Positions 1 through 12,200 of a stretch of 64,000 nt of DNA are shown here, one piece after another. Position numbers and translations under genes: made by a program. The notes beneath the pieces are model-generated. The model searched no databases. It had not been told where the DNA came from and saw nothing but the letters and a program-made list of their open reading frames with translations. This DNA comes from Ascoidea rubescens DSM 1968 (lineage: Eukaryota; Ascomycota; Saccharomycetes; Ascoideales; Ascoideaceae), in the NCBI RefSeq assembly GCF_001661345.1, contig NW_017962920.1, positions 484,739 to 548,738 of the forward strand, in the 5' to 3' direction. Numbering within the stretch: position 1 is the first letter of the stretch; each line of letters begins with the position of its first letter.

Positions 1-2
1 CT

Positions 3-1244
3 GCCACTGTCATAGTCATTGGTATGGCTGGTTCTGGTAAAACAACCTTTCTCCAACGATTGAACTCCCATCTATACTCCAAACACCTACCTCCTTATGC
101 CATAAATCTTGATCCTGCTTGCTTAAAAGTCCCATTCGGCTGCAATATTGATATAAGAGACTCTGTGAATTATAAAAAAGTAATGCAGTCTTACAACCTA
201 GGTCCAAATGGTGCAATTGTAACCTCTTTAAATTTGTTCTCGACCAAAATTGATCAAGTTATAGATTTAATCTCAAAAAAATTATCTCCTTCTCAATTGA
301 ATGAAATCAATCAAAACAATAATCAAAATAATAATCAAAATAATAATCAAAATAGCACTGAAAACCTTAAACATATCATCATCGATACTCCTGGTCAAAT
401 AGAATGCTTCATTTGGTCTGCTTCTGGCTCAATCATAACTGAATCTTTTGCCTCGACTTTTCCAACTGTTATCGCCTACGTCGTCGACACCCCAAGAAAC
501 TCCTCCCCAACAACATTCATATCAAACATGCTTTACGCCTGCTCCATCCTATACAAAACAAAACTACCCATGATCATAGTATTCAACAAAACTGATATCC
601 ACGACTCGACCGAAATCATAAACTGGATGACTGATTTCGATCTCTTCCAATCTGCCCTCAACAACGCCTCCTCCAGTAATGAATCAACAACCTCTTCCGG
701 CTACATGAATTCCCTCGTAAACTCAATGTCCCTAATGCTAGAGGAATTCTACTCACAACTAGATGTCGTAAGTGTCTCTTCATACACAGGCAAAGGCTTT
801 GACAACGTCCTAGCCGCAATAGACAACAAAGTCACTGAATTCAACCACTACTACAAAAAGGAGAGACAGCAAATCATCAAACAAAAGAAAAAAGATGATC
901 TATTAAAAAAGGAGAAAAACCTATCAAACTTGATTAAAGATCTAGGCATTAATGATAATCACAATCACAATCATAAACCTGAAAAATCAAAAATAAATAC
1001 TGACTCCGTAGACGTCTTATCAGACTATGATAACTCAGATAATGATGAAAACTCAGGCTGGGTAGATCGTGATGATGATGAACCTGATTACTCTCCTTTA
1101 AACACCCAATCCACAAAACTTGGTTCCCAAAAATCTTTACAAAAAAGATACCAAGATGCCCTAAATAACTCAAATCATTCCAACAACAAAAACCAAACTG
1201 AAATTCTAAATCAAATGGCAAATTACATCTCCAAAACGCAATAA
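3..1244 (+). CDS. NPA3: GPN-loop GTPase 1 (Npa3/GPN1), 5' end cut by window edge
   Basis: Npa3 is a cytosolic GTPase that helps assemble RNA polymerase II and bring it into the nucleus. The frame is open from base 3, and the first in-frame ATG (base 24) lies inside the conserved start of the family, so only the first few residues are missing. Visible are the P-loop (GMAGSGKTT), the Gly-Pro-Asn loop ([13 protein letters not shown], about residue 60 from base 24), the switch DTPGQIECF, the DTPRNSSPT stretch and the FNKTD guanine-recognition motif. The C-terminal tail is charged and Asp/Asn-rich. An unusual Asn/Gln run encoded by repeated AATAATCAA (about bases 318-350) sits in a surface loop before the DTPGQ motif. 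The match to the S. cerevisiae family is close over the whole G domain. Confidence 0.96.
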   Translation, partial: ATVIVIGMAGSGKTTFLQRLNSHLYSKHLPPYAINLDPACLKVPFGCNIDIRDSVNYKKVMQSYNLGPNGAIVTSLNLFSTKIDQVIDLISKKLSPSQLNEINQNNNQNNNQNNNQNSTENLKHIIIDTPGQIECFIWSASGSIITESFASTFPTVIAYVVDTPRNSSPTTFISNMLYACSILYKTKLPMIIVFNKTDIHDSTEIINWMTDFDLFQSALNNASSSNESTTSSGYMNSLVNSMSLMLEEFYSQLDVVSVSSYTGKGFDNVLAAIDNKVTEFNHYYKKERQQIIKQKKKDDLLKKEKNLSNLIKDLGINDNHNHNHKPEKSKINTDSVDVLSDYDNSDNDENSGWVDRDDDEPDYSPLNTQSTKLGSQKSLQKRYQDALNNSNHSNNKNQTEILNQMANYISKTQ

Positions 1245-1291
1245 ATAAATATCTTGATAAATTTTATATAAATAAAAAAAATTAAACAAAG

Positions 1292-1330
1292 AAAAAAAAA
1301 AAAAAAAAAAAAAAAANNNNNAAAAAAAAA
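1292..1330. other. Poly-A tract with assembly gap of 5 N
   Basis: A run of A is interrupted by five N at 1317-1321. It lies in the 3' flank shared by NPA3 and the convergent GH125 gene. The true homopolymer length is unknown. The rest of 1245-1525 is AT-rich with no gene visible. Confidence 0.9.
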
Positions 1331-1525
1331 ATTAATAATGCCAAATAGAATTAACTATAACTGAATTGAAATAAAAATTAACTACTAATCAAAATTAAAT
1401 AAAAAAATAGTTTTAAATACATAAAATAACACAAATCTTTAACTAAAAGTATTATACTAATTGAATAAATAAAAAATTTAATAAATAATACTCCTTTATT
1501 TCACCCTTTTTATATTTTTCATTTT

Positions 1526-3526
1526 TCATTTTTCATTACTTTTTTTCTCATTATCATCACCATCTTTATTATTTTTATTATTTTTATTATTTTTATTATC
1601 TTTAAAACTATCATGAATACTATACAGAGTGCTTGAATATTCATCCTTGAAAATTAAATGAGGTTTTCTTTCAGCTAAATCCAAAATCGTTTTAGCAAAC
1701 TCAGAATTTGCCCATGCAAACCAAGATCTTGTATAGATTAGCCCATTTTTACTATTAACATCAATGCTTTCGTGTATTAAACCTAGACCACCAGTTGTGG
1801 ATAATAACAAATCAAGATTTCTCAAAATTTCCTCGTCATTATCAGTTGTTCTAATTCTAACACAAAGAGACATTGGCCATGCATTGTTCAATCCAATATG
1901 GGGACCACCAATTCCCTCAAAATATTTACCCTTTAGATAATACGGATTGCCTGAGTTCCTTAAAATTAGATCTCTCGTATTTAAATAAATTTGATCATTT
2001 TTATCCAAAAATCCCATATCGGGTAATGATAATAAAGAAGGGAGATTTGCATCGTCTATAAATAAAGCTGAACCATATCCATCAATTTCATAAGCAAACA
2101 CCTGATTGTTATCGTCATTATCAACTGAGGAATGATTAAAAACAGCAAAATTATAAATTGAGTTTTTAATATTCAAAGCGATTTTTTCACAAATATCAGC
2201 ATGTTTTTTCAAGATTTCAAATTTGGTTAATATTTTAGATATTTTTAATAGCTCAACAGATAAATGGGCATTTGATGGAATCAAAAATTGAAAAATAGTT
2301 GAATCATCACTTGGTCTGAAAGCAGATCTAATGAGATTTGTGTTGAAATTAACAGGATTGCCGGTGCCATGTAAAGGTAAAGTTTCAGAACTGGATTTAG
2401 TTTGCCTTTGAAAGGTGTAATAAAATGGTAATAGATTACCATTTGAATCAAAAGTTGGAGAGGACTCTCTTTTTAGTACGGTTAAAATATTTTCAAAGGC
2501 ATCAATCCAATTATCATTAACAAAGGAGTAATCATTTGTGCTTTGGAAATATTCAGTTGTTAGAGTTAAAAAGGAAGTCAATGAATCTAGTTCATATTTA
2601 CATTCAAAGACATGTTTCCAGTTGGGAACTGGAAAGACAGTATCAATAGTTGAAGGTTGTCTTTTAACACCAGAATTAATTGGAGGATGAAATGCATTGC
2701 AATAAGGAGAGGCCAAAATATAATTTGCTTGAGTGTTGATTGCACCTTTAACCAATTTCTTCAAAAGAGAATCATATTTAAGTAGAGGTTGATAGACAGA
2801 TAACTGTCGTGTTGAATCTCTTAACCATTGAGCATGAATATCACCGGTTACAACAAAAGTTTCAAAAGGTTGGACATTTTTATGATATAGTATAGTTGTA
2901 TCCAAGGTGTTAGGAAAAGCGTTTTCAAAGAGTCTAGCTAAATCTTGATTTTTGAATTTTGGTAAAAGATCCAGAATCACTTTTTCAACAGCAGTGGAAG
3001 CAAAAGTTCTACATTCCTTCAAGGGTCTTTGAAATGGTAATTTTAAATTGCCATTTGATAAAGGAGGATGAATCTCTTGAGAGTAATCTAAGTAGTCTTC
3101 GCATGAACTAGTCAATTGGCTTAATTTTTTTCTGAAGGATTTTTCTCTTTGTAAGTCTCTTTGTAGATCTGATATCTTGTCTTCTTCATCACTCAAGTTG
3201 ATGTTTTTATTGTTGTTCTTATTTTTAAGTTTCGCACTACTATCGTGAACATTCTCATGGTTTTTCTTTTTGGGAGTTTTAGGATTGGAATTGGCCCTAT
3301 TTTTGGTGTTTGCCTGATTATAGTTTTGGTAAAAGCCATTGATGTCCAAGTCTTTGATTGTGAAGGGCTCAACTTGATTGTAGTCATTGACAGTGTACCA
3401 GGAGGAGTCGTCGTACTCTTCCAGACCTATTTTCTGGAGGTAATAGATGATAAACAAAATAACAATGAACACAATGAAGTGCTTGTACTGTCTGAGACGC
3501 CTTTTCACAGCCAGTAAAGTAATCAT
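1526..3526 (-). CDS. GH125 exo-alpha-1,6-mannosidase-like type II membrane protein (Mug157 family)
   Basis: The protein belongs to glycoside hydrolase family 125 (DUF1237, Mug157 in fission yeast). Characterised members remove terminal alpha-1,6-mannose, so a role in mannan or N-glycan turnover is likely but inferred. The signature GDIHAQWLRDS lies near residue 230 of the 666-residue product. Other family blocks are ANYILASPYCNAF, a GSALFIDDANLPSLLSLP stretch and GIGGPHIG near the C-terminus. The start is the first ATG of the frame. It gives a short basic cytosolic tail, one membrane anchor at about residues 16-31 and a low-complexity stalk before the catalytic domain. The C-terminus ends in Lys/Asn repeats encoded by ATT-rich tandem codons. 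The gene is convergent with NPA3. S. cerevisiae has no obvious counterpart. Confidence 0.85.
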   Translation of the reverse strand: MITLLAVKRRLRQYKHFIVFIVILFIIYYLQKIGLEEYDDSSWYTVNDYNQVEPFTIKDLDINGFYQNYNQANTKNRANSNPKTPKKKNHENVHDSSAKLKNKNNNKNINLSDEEDKISDLQRDLQREKSFRKKLSQLTSSCEDYLDYSQEIHPPLSNGNLKLPFQRPLKECRTFASTAVEKVILDLLPKFKNQDLARLFENAFPNTLDTTILYHKNVQPFETFVVTGDIHAQWLRDSTRQLSVYQPLLKYDSLLKKLVKGAINTQANYILASPYCNAFHPPINSGVKRQPSTIDTVFPVPNWKHVFECKYELDSLTSFLTLTTEYFQSTNDYSFVNDNWIDAFENILTVLKRESSPTFDSNGNLLPFYYTFQRQTKSSSETLPLHGTGNPVNFNTNLIRSAFRPSDDSTIFQFLIPSNAHLSVELLKISKILTKFEILKKHADICEKIALNIKNSIYNFAVFNHSSVDNDDNNQVFAYEIDGYGSALFIDDANLPSLLSLPDMGFLDKNDQIYLNTRDLILRNSGNPYYLKGKYFEGIGGPHIGLNNAWPMSLCVRIRTTDNDEEILRNLDLLLSTTGGLGLIHESIDVNSKNGLIYTRSWFAWANSEFAKTILDLAERKPHLIFKDEYSSTLYSIHDSFKDNKNNKNNKNNKDGDDNEKKSNEK

Positions 3527-3645
3527 CGTAGAAGCAGAGAGCAAAGGAGATGAGGAAGCACAAGAGGCAGAAAGAGAACAGCTTGATGGAATGAAATAAT
3601 ATGCCAAAAAGTCTAGCCTCTTCTGCAAAAACTAAAAAAATTAAA

Positions 3646-3719
3646 TGGTCTCTAGCAGGATCGAACTGCTGATCCCCGCGTTATTAGCACGGTGCCTTAA
3701 CCAACTGGGCCAAGAGACC
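3646..3719 (-). tRNA. tRNA-Ile (anticodon AAT)
   Basis: The 74-nt cloverleaf reads on the minus strand, with acceptor GGTCTCT pairing AGAGACC, discriminator A, anticodon loop CTAATAA and a T-loop with GTTCGAT. It is nearly identical to the S. cerevisiae gene and has no intron. An identical copy lies inverted at 5261-5334. A few flanking bases on the 3' side (CCATTTAATTTTTT) are also shared. Confidence 0.97.
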
Positions 3720-3801
3720 TTCCTTAGAATGTCAAGCTTTAGCCGTATTACTAATATTACTAAGAGCTTAAATCGTAAAACTACAATGGACAAATTTTTA
3801 G

Positions 3802-4050
3802 GATTGTAAAAAAATCAACGAATTCATTAGAAGAAACAAACTTTATTCAACAACATACATTGATGATATTTTTATATACACAATAGGAACAATTCAAAAA
3901 AATAGGTAGAAGATACAAAAACTATTATACAAGCTTATTCCGTGGGCATTGAAAAACGGGCTAACAATTGATACAAAAGACAAATTCCAATATATCCATT
4001 TTGGAGGAACACCACTGCAAGAAACAAAACGAAAATCACTATCTCTTTAA
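3802..4050 (+). mobile_element. Decayed reverse-transcriptase fragment (probable non-LTR element)
   Basis: One frame reads through a stretch with the catalytic YIDDI core of a reverse transcriptase. It is followed by a spacing typical of LINE-type RTs: a helix ending in W-A-L-K-N-G-L-T-I and then K-x-x-x-Y-I-H-F-G. An in-frame TAG (about 3868) and a TAA (4048) interrupt it, and no intact 5' or 3' part is visible. Possible further coding traces continue to about 4450. It lies in the 1.5-kb segment between two inverted identical tRNA-Ile genes, a common resting place for retroelements. The family assignment to LINE/Tad-like rather than Ty3-like is inferred from motif spacing only. Confidence 0.6.
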
Positions 4051-5260
4051 GTTACTCAACACTCAATGAAAAATTATTTTTGTAACACAGAAATCACCAT
4101 TCCTCTAAAACATGTTGTGAGCCTGTCGGATGTCTACATTTGGCTCCTGTTGGTTCCTCGGTATTTGTTACCGGTCTGCTCCCGTGACGCTCTGTGATCT
4201 AACCCAGTTCCCTATAAGAAGGGCTGGCGATCTTTTCTACGTTTTTCTTTCTGATATACTTCTCTACCTTTATATGATCATGGATTCGTTACAACAAATG
4301 CCCACTTGACATTAAAGAGAGAATCAAAGCACAAAATCCTACAGTGTTAACCGTTTGTATTGAGACTGCAATCATACACAATTACCTAGGAACAAAAGAG
4401 GGCCTACAGACACTATATGTTTTTGTTACCCATGTATGGCAATTTATAAGGTAAACACGATATAACATCTATTTCTTATTTATATTCATTCGTCCTTGAT
4501 GTGAGTTTTCTTCCCTTTAGGGTTTTCTCACATCCATGGTAAAATTACAGGGACAGTTTTTGTAGTTTATATACGGACTAATAAACAGCACCGTGCAAGA
4601 ACCCCCAAAGGTGTGCTCTTAGCAGTTATTTTTTAAAAAAACAAACAAAAGGATTGTAAAAATAATGGCTTATATTGAAATATATAACATATATCCCGGG
4701 CATGAAGCATCAAAACTATTAGTCAATTTGTAATAATCAACAATTAGGATGCGATTAAGCGGGAGTGTTTATCTCGGACCTGAGAAAGTAATACTTCAAA
4801 TAACAAACACGTCTTCAATAGTTATGACACATCACTGAAATTCATGCTCATTGGTTTGGCTTGTCTAACTATAAAACATAATCAAGACAAACGACTCTAA
4901 AATATTATTCTTGCAATCCTTATTCCAAATTGAAGAATAGAAAGAAGCGCAAAGATTAATCTTGTGGTTTTTATTTTATCCAAAAAGTTGAAAGCAGGGT
5001 AAATTTGGTCAAATTAGGTCTTTGAAATGAGTTTTCACAATCTCTTGGATTTATATAGTGAGTTCTTTACATCTCTATGATACCCAAGATCTCAGTCTAC
5101 TTTTATGAAATATTACGACAAATGAGTTTGCTATGTAACTTTAAATTAAAGATTATTACAAATAGTTCACCCAGCAAGGCAAAATCAATTGTTTTAACAA
5201 ATAATTAGTCACAATAGTAATATTACAAATATTTTAATAAATTTGCAGAAGCATCACAAA
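4051..5260. other. Gene-free segment between inverted tRNA-Ile genes
   Basis: No intact gene is visible. Weak coding traces follow the reverse-transcriptase relic up to about 4450. An 8-bp inverted repeat (GATGTGAG ... CTCACATC) sits at about 4498-4535. The remainder is AT-rich and looks like eroded element sequence plus the 5' flank of the second tRNA-Ile. Confidence 0.5.
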
Positions 5261-5334
5261 GGTCTCTTGGCCCAGTTGGTTAAGGCACCGTGCTAATAAC
5301 GCGGGGATCAGCAGTTCGATCCTGCTAGAGACCA
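5261..5334 (+). tRNA. tRNA-Ile (anticodon AAT), second copy
   Basis: This copy is base-for-base identical to the tRNA-Ile at 3646-3719 but on the opposite strand, with the two 5' ends facing each other. A T-rich run follows at 5340-5347 and would serve as a Pol III terminator. Confidence 0.97.
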
Positions 5335-5867
5335 TTTAATTTTTTTATTTAGTTTTAACCATTTATAATGGTTGAATGGTTTGGGTTAATATTGTCAATT
5401 GTAATTAGATCAAGTCGATTCACTGTAGGATTTACTCTGTCCAAACTCATGTTTTGCCTGAGCTTCACAGAATTGAGAATTTGGTTCATAGAAGTTCTAT
5501 TGGTGTTTGACTTTCACGCCTTCGGCCTGCGGGTCCCTCTTTGCTGAAGCAGCGTCAATAAAATGGGCAAAAATATAATAGAACTGGTTTTGCTTCGTAT
5601 TACCAACATTATAAGATCCCAAGATATAATCCGAAACAGATCAAATGAAAACAAATATATTGCAAGGCATAATAATGGTTAATGTTGATGATTCGCTTAT
5701 GTTTACAATAAAACATGCAATTTGAAACAGATTTAGTGAATTCATTATTATGAAACAATGATGAAAAATTATTTAATTGATTAAATTGGATCTTCAACTT
5801 ATAAATATTCAACTCTTCACTTTTGCAATTAGAATATTGCGTTGCTGAATTCCTATCTGATATAATA
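5335..5867. other. Intergenic, nothing recognised
   Basis: This AT-rich sequence lies between tRNA-Ile and the decayed F-box/LRR gene. A short GC-richer patch at about 5515-5560 has no recognisable function. There is a small hairpin (AACCATT/AATGGTT) just after the tRNA. Confidence 0.5.
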
Positions 5868-8440
5868 ATGACAATCGACTCTCATCATATACTATTTAAA
5901 ATGGATCAACTTCCTGTTGACTTACTTGAAAAGACTTTTTATCATCTTCCTGAAGATCTTTGTTTGCTACTTACTTTATCCAAAATTAAAACTGTTCAAA
6001 TCGCTGCTACTCTCACTTTATTTAATTTCATTTCTTTATCCAGTAGCAAATATGCTGTTTATAAGCTATTTAACCCAAAAAACATTTATTCAGAAGTTGG
6101 GTTTTGTTTTTTAAAGGTGCCAGATTTTTGGGTTCAAATTAATATTAAAGATTTTGATAAAATTAATATTGGACATATAAAAATTATTAATAATCTTACA
6201 ATAAATTTAGATATTGCAGACTTAAATCAAGACTCGAGTCAAATATTAACTTCTATTCTATTAAACACAAAAATGTTAAAAAAAATTAAATTTAATATTA
6301 TTGCTAATGCGAAAACTTTGAATTTTTAATATGAAATGCTTGAAGTTTTTTCGAAATTATTAATTATTTTGCATTCAAAATACTTGAAATCATTTTTCAT
6401 TCATCTCAAGGGATTTATATTTGATGATTGTCACAAATTTTGGTTTTTCAATAAACTTTTTTTTGCAAGGACTTCAGACGATTTAACAAAACTTCCAACA
6501 AGAAATTTTAAATATTATTTGAAATATAAATCACATTGCAGTGGAAATTTGTTTTTTCATAGAAAGCGAAATCTTTATCTAAACAAATTGAGAAGTAATT
6601 TTTTGTATAAGCTACATTGTGATGATGGTTTTAAATTTAATAATATGAATTTTTTAAAAGGATTTTTTTCATTTATGGAGTTTTCAACTTTTAATTGTAC
6701 AGTTGCTTCAATACTGTCAATTATACCCAAAATTTCGTCTTTCGCCAAGCTAAAAAAATTAAATCTATCTAATAATAAGCTAATTGATATTGAAAATATT
6801 AAACAAGACTTTGAATTGATTAGTTTAAATTTGGCTAACAATTCTATTTTTGAAATTGAACCTTTATTAAAATTAAAAACGTTACAAAAATTGAATTTGC
6901 ACAGCAGTTTAACCTCATTTATCAATATTAATGTTATTGGTGCATTACCTGGACTAAAAGAATTGGTTTTAAGTTCCAATAATCTTGAATGTATTCCAAA
7001 TTTGAAAGAGTTGGTCAACCTATCTAAATTAAACATAAAATGTAATAGAATTGAAAGTATTAAATTTTTAGCTTCATTGAAACACTTAAAATATCTAGAT
7101 TTTTCATACAATCAAGTAGAAAATGTTGACTGTTTGAAAGAGTTGAATAATAATTTAATTTATTTAAATGCTAGCTTTAACCGAATCAACAAAATTAATA
7201 GTATAGTAGAATCAACAAAATTTCAAAACTCGGACTTAAATTTTAATGAAATTTCTCAGTGGAACTTCAAACTTTAATTATTTCTGGAAATAAAATTGAT
7301 GATATTGGTAGTTTAACTTTATTAAAATCTTTAACTTTCTTGGACATGAGTTTTATAGGGATTCAAAGGCTACCAAATGATTTTGATGCATTAGAAAATC
7401 TTGAGACTTTAAATATATGTAGAAACAAGTTGGACAGTTATTTTTTAAAAAAAGGAAAATTTAAAAAATTAGTAAAACTTCGGGCTATTCATAATCGATT
7501 CAAAAAAATTTAGAAAGAATTCATGTTCCAGAAAATGTTGTAAGACTTGATTTTTCATTCAATAAAATTGAAAAGTTTTGTTTTGAAGATATATCAGAAA
7601 TTAAATTATTAAAATATCTTGGATTGAGTCATAATAGATTAACAAGCTTGAAACATTTTTTAATTCCAAATACCCTTCAATAGTTAAATATTGCACATAA
7701 TTGTCTTGAAAACTTTTCCATACTGCCTAATGATAAGAAACATAATTTGAAATATCTTAATTTAAATAATAACAAAATAAAAAACTTGAGGAATATCTTC
7801 ATTCCGTATAGTCTTTAACGGCTATTTATTTCAAAAAATTATCTTGAAAATTTTTCAATCCGATTTGAACCCTTTGGGTTCAAGCTATTTCATCTTGATT
7901 TGTCATGGAATTTATTGAAATGTCCAAAAAACCTTGGTTTGCTGGAGAATCTCAGAGTGTTGATTCTAAGAAATAATAGGATTAAGTCAATCAATAAATT
8001 CCATAAAATTAACCTTTTAAAAAAATTAGAGACTTTAGATTTAAGTTTCAATGAATTTGGTTCTATATCATTTGAGTTGCCAAGGGATATAAAATCATTG
8101 AAAATTTGATATTGCAAAATAATATCAAAAAAGCAAAATTAAAGCTGAATGATAATTTGAATCATATAGAGATTTATTGGATAAAAAGTTCCAATGTAAT
8201 AGCTTTTTGGTTTCGACTGGACAGAGTTTATCGTTCATCACCTTTATCTATAGATGATAATATATTCAGGAATAGAAAATAGCTTAGGGATGTCATTTTT
8301 CTGAAAACAGCGAGATTGGAGCAGAAAGTTATGGCATTTTTGGGACTTTTTTGGATAATGAAGAACTGAATGATGAAGATCGCAGTGATCAAACCAGAGT
8401 CATATAACTCAAGCAACAGTTGGAACTTCTGAGAGCAGTT
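5868..8440 (+). pseudogene. Decayed F-box / leucine-rich-repeat gene (copy 1)
   Basis: The frame opens with an F-box-like segment (MDQLPVDLLEKTFYHLPEDL at 5901). After a spacer come many leucine-rich repeats of the SDS22 kind, with units such as LKKLNLSNNKLIDIENI, LKYLDFSYNQVENVDCLKEL and LETLDLSFNEFGS. The gene is broken by an in-frame TAA at 6327, a frameshift near 7260, a stop/frameshift at about 7511, TAG at 7681 and TAA at 7816. The C-terminal part near 8110-8440 is further scrambled. Repeats continue recognisably on both sides of every break, which shows one ancestral gene. A related decayed gene lies at 16436-18290. F-box/LRR proteins usually select substrates for SCF ubiquitin ligases, but nothing here indicates a substrate. 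Confidence 0.85.
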
Positions 8441-8726
8441 GTATGTGTTTTTATTTAACGCCTCTTTAACATTTTACAACCTATATTTCATAGCATATTT
8501 TTTACTATTTTTTAATTCCTTTTTCCACTCTACATAAAATACTGGTTCAACTCACCTAAAAAAACAACTCCAAACACCTTGATTCTGAGCAAGCTGAGGC
8601 AAGTCTTGAATTTAAATCAAGCATAACCTAGAGAGGTTGATTTAATTTATTTATTTGTCTGATTTTGCAATGTGTAGCATCCATTTTCTTCTTACCATGT
8701 CGATACATACGCCAAAAATACAAAAA

Positions 8727-8810
8727 TGAAGGATGCGAGGTTCGAACTCGCGCGGGAAATCTCCCAGTAGATCTTAAGTCTACCGCCTTAGACCACTCGG
8801 CCAACCCTCC
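8727..8810 (-). tRNA. tRNA-Leu (anticodon TAA)
   Basis: This 84-nt class II tRNA on the minus strand has acceptor GGAGGGT pairing ATCCTTC, D-loop GGCCGAGTGGTCTAAGGC, anticodon in ACTTAAGATC, a variable arm and T-loop GTTCGAA. No intron is present. It closely matches the S. cerevisiae tRNA-Leu(UAA). Confidence 0.96.
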
Positions 8811-9203
8811 AATAGATACCTAAGTCAGATATATAAAAATTATAGATTATTATAGCACAATTTCCAGTCCCATTGTTTCCTTTTTTTATCTATGGGCTTT
8901 CTGATCTTTTACTTTAGGTGGAGATAAAACCAACAATGGTTCCTTTGCTTTGAAACCACAATTCTTTTCGTGAGACTTAAACCACCCTTATGGACACGAT
9001 ATGCACTACATACATATACACATGCATATGAACATACATGTTTATACGATATAGTGCAGCAACTCACGTTTTCCAGTGCAGTGGATCGCAGTCACTTGAC
9101 CGGATCTGAGCTTCAAAAATTGCTTCTTTTTCTGAGGCAAAAGTGCACAGAATGGTCAATGAAAAATTGCATTCTTGATAAATCCTAACAACGCTTCATC
9201 ACA
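8811..9203. other. YSH1 upstream region
   Basis: The 393 bases lie between tRNA-Leu and YSH1. No gene or clear regulatory motif is recognised. The sequence is somewhat GC-richer from 8970 to 9120. Confidence 0.5.
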
Positions 9204-12200
9204 ATGTCTAATTTCGATGAGAAGGAAGATAAATTTGTATGTTTTGTTAATTCTACTGCTTTTCTCATGCCCTATACAATTGATTACTAACTCTTTTTTG
9301 TTTGCTCAAAGGTTGATGAAAGTGATTTATTGAAGTTCCACTGCTTGGGTGGTGGTAATGAGGTTGGAAGATCTTGTCATATAATTGAGTACAAAGGCAA
9401 AACTGTCATGGTATGTATTTCCATCGAGTGTTAATAACTGTGAGTTGATTTGGCTTTAAAGCTGTTTGAAGCCCGAAAATTAAAATTCAAATATCGGCAT
9501 TAATCAGATAAAAATCAAATCAAAATCAAAATAATTTTAAATTTACAAGATAATAAAACAAAAAACAAAAACAGAAAATTCTTAATTTCCAGCTTTACTA
9601 ATATTTTAATTCCTCTTATTGCAGCTTGATGCTGGAATTCATCCTGCTTATTCAGGTATGGCCTCTTTGCCCTTTTATGATGAATTTGATTTGGAAAAAG
9701 TGGATATTTTACTCATTAGTCAGTATGTGTTCGTCTAATTCAACTATAATTCAACTAAATTACACAACAATTTCATACTTGATTGGTGTTTTTAGTCAGT
9801 TGAACTATTATTTTTTTCATTATTTTTTTTGTTAATTCTTCAAACATATCATTATATTTTCCTCTATCTCAAAATTGTTTTTTTTTTACCTAAAGTGACT
9901 GAATACTAATATATAAAATTATTTTATTTACTCGTTCATTATTTATTTTTTTGTTTTTTGTTAATTTATTTTTTTAAAAGCTTTCATCTTGACCATGCTG
10001 CTTCTTTACCTTATGTAATGCAACATACCAAATTCAAAGGAAGAGTATTTATGACTCATCCAACAAAGGCCATTTATCGTTGGCTATTAAGTGATTTTGT
10101 TAGAGTGACTTCAATCGGTGATAATAATAATTCCTCTACGCTATATACCGACGATGATTTGACTGATTCTTATGATAGAATCGAACCAATTGACTATCAC
10201 TCGACGATTGAAGTTGATGGTATTAGGTTCACTGCTTATCACGCTGGTCATGTTCTTGGTGCTTGCATGTATCTCTTAGAAATTGGTGGTTTGAAGATTT
10301 TATTTACTGGTGATTACTCCAGGGAGAAAGATCGTCACTTAAATCCCGCTGAAGTTCCTCCTCATAGACCCGATTTACTAATTTGTGAATCTACTTTTGG
10401 TACTGCAGTTCATGAACAGATAGACGAAAAAGAATTGAGATTAACGAGCTTAATTCATAATACCATAAATAATTCTGGCAAAATTTTATTGCCAGTCTTT
10501 GCTCTTGGTAGAGCCCAGGAAATTTTATTAATCTTAGATCAATATTGGGCTGAAAATCCTGATTTGAAAAATATAGGTATTTTTTACGCTTCGAATTTAA
10601 CAAGAAAATGTATGTCTGTATATCAAACTTATATTAATATGATGAATGATGATATTAGAAAAAAATTTAGATCTCAAAACTCAAATCCCTTTCAGTTTAA
10701 ATATATAAAAAGCATTAAGAATTTAGATAAATTTGATGATTTGGGCCCCTGTGTAGTAATAGCCAGTCCTGGTATGCTACAAAATGGAGTTTCAAGAGAA
10801 TTGTTGGAAAGATGGGCTCCAGATGAAAGAAACCTCGTCTTAATGACTGGTTACTCAGTTGAAGGAACTATGGCTAAAAACCTACTATCTGAACCTGATA
10901 TAATTCCCGCTGTCAAAGGCTCTGAATCAATAACAAGAAGAATAAAAATTGAAGAAATATCCTTTGCTGCTCATGTTGATTTCAATCAAAATTCAAAATT
11001 TATCGAGTTGGTCAATCCCAAATCGATTATTTTGGTTCATGGTGAATCAAACCCAATGGGTAGATTAAAAAGTGCTTTGTTGTCAAAATATCATAAGTTT
11101 AAAAACACTAAAAAAGAAGTCAAAGTTTACAATCCCAGAAACTGTGATAGATTACACATACAATTCAAAGGCATTAAAATTGCAAAAGCAATGGGCTCAA
11201 TAGCCGAAGTTAAACCAAAAGAAAACGAAATTGTATCTGGCGTCTTGGTATCTAAGAATTTTGATCTTAACTTATTAAGGGTTGATGATCTTAGAGAATA
11301 TGCTGGACTCACTACCACGGTGATTAAAGAAAGACAAACAATAAGAATAAGTTGTGGTCCAGATATACTTTATTGGCATTTAATTCAAATGTTTGGCTAT
11401 GTTGAAGTGTTAAATGATGATGAAAATGAATTTGAATTAAAAGTAATGGATGATATTATTATTGTTTTAGAAGATCAAATTTGCACAATACAATGGACTA
11501 GCGGTCTTATAAACGATTCATTAGCTGATTCTGTAATTGCAATTTTATTATCAATAGATTCACTTCCTTCCTCCGTCAAATTATCTTCAAAATCTTGTGA
11601 TCATATTCATGGTCATGATGGTGAACACGTTGATGAGCATCATAAAAAAGAAGAATACAATCATTCTAAAATAACGGAAATTGAAATTGATTTAAAAGAT
11701 GAAAACGAACCTAAAACTGAAAATAACAGTGAAGCTAAAACAAAAGTTAAAACAGAAGGTGTAGAAGAAATAAAGGTGGGGAATGAAGTTAAAGTGGAAA
11801 AAGAAATAAAAGTAAAAAATGAAATTGAAAATGAAAATGAAATTAAAATTGAAAATAAAAATGAAATTAAAATTGAAAATGAAAATGAAAATGAAAATGA
11901 AAATGAAAATGAAAACGAAAATGAACTGAAAATGAAAACAGAAAATGAACTGAAAATGAAAACAGAAATCGAAGACAAGAAACAAATATTCAAGAAAGAG
12001 TTTGATATGCCTGAGATACTAAGTAAACAGTTGATTTTGCAACATGCTGACTACTCGATAGGAACCAGAATACACAGAATATCCTGTTTTTTGAGAGCTC
12101 AATTTGGGGATTGGTTTCATGAAACTAAAGATAAATCTGGCGGAATAATTAAAATAGATAAAATCGAGGCCACTATTGATTATTTTGACTTAACAGTTGT

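Noticed and set aside
4113-4296. Candidate solo LTR with TGTTGT ... ACAACA ends
   Set aside because: The 6-bp terminal inverted repeat is suggestive, but the flanking 5 bases do not match as a target duplication, and the segment appears to continue the reverse-transcriptase-like frame.
5868-8440. Intact LRR gene with programmed readthrough or frameshifting
   Set aside because: Both TAA and TAG stops plus several frame changes occur at unrelated sites without shared recoding signals; decay is the simpler explanation.
11661-11993. Minus-strand Phe/Ser-rich open frames
   Set aside because: They are shadows of the GAAAAT repeat in the YSH1 tail.
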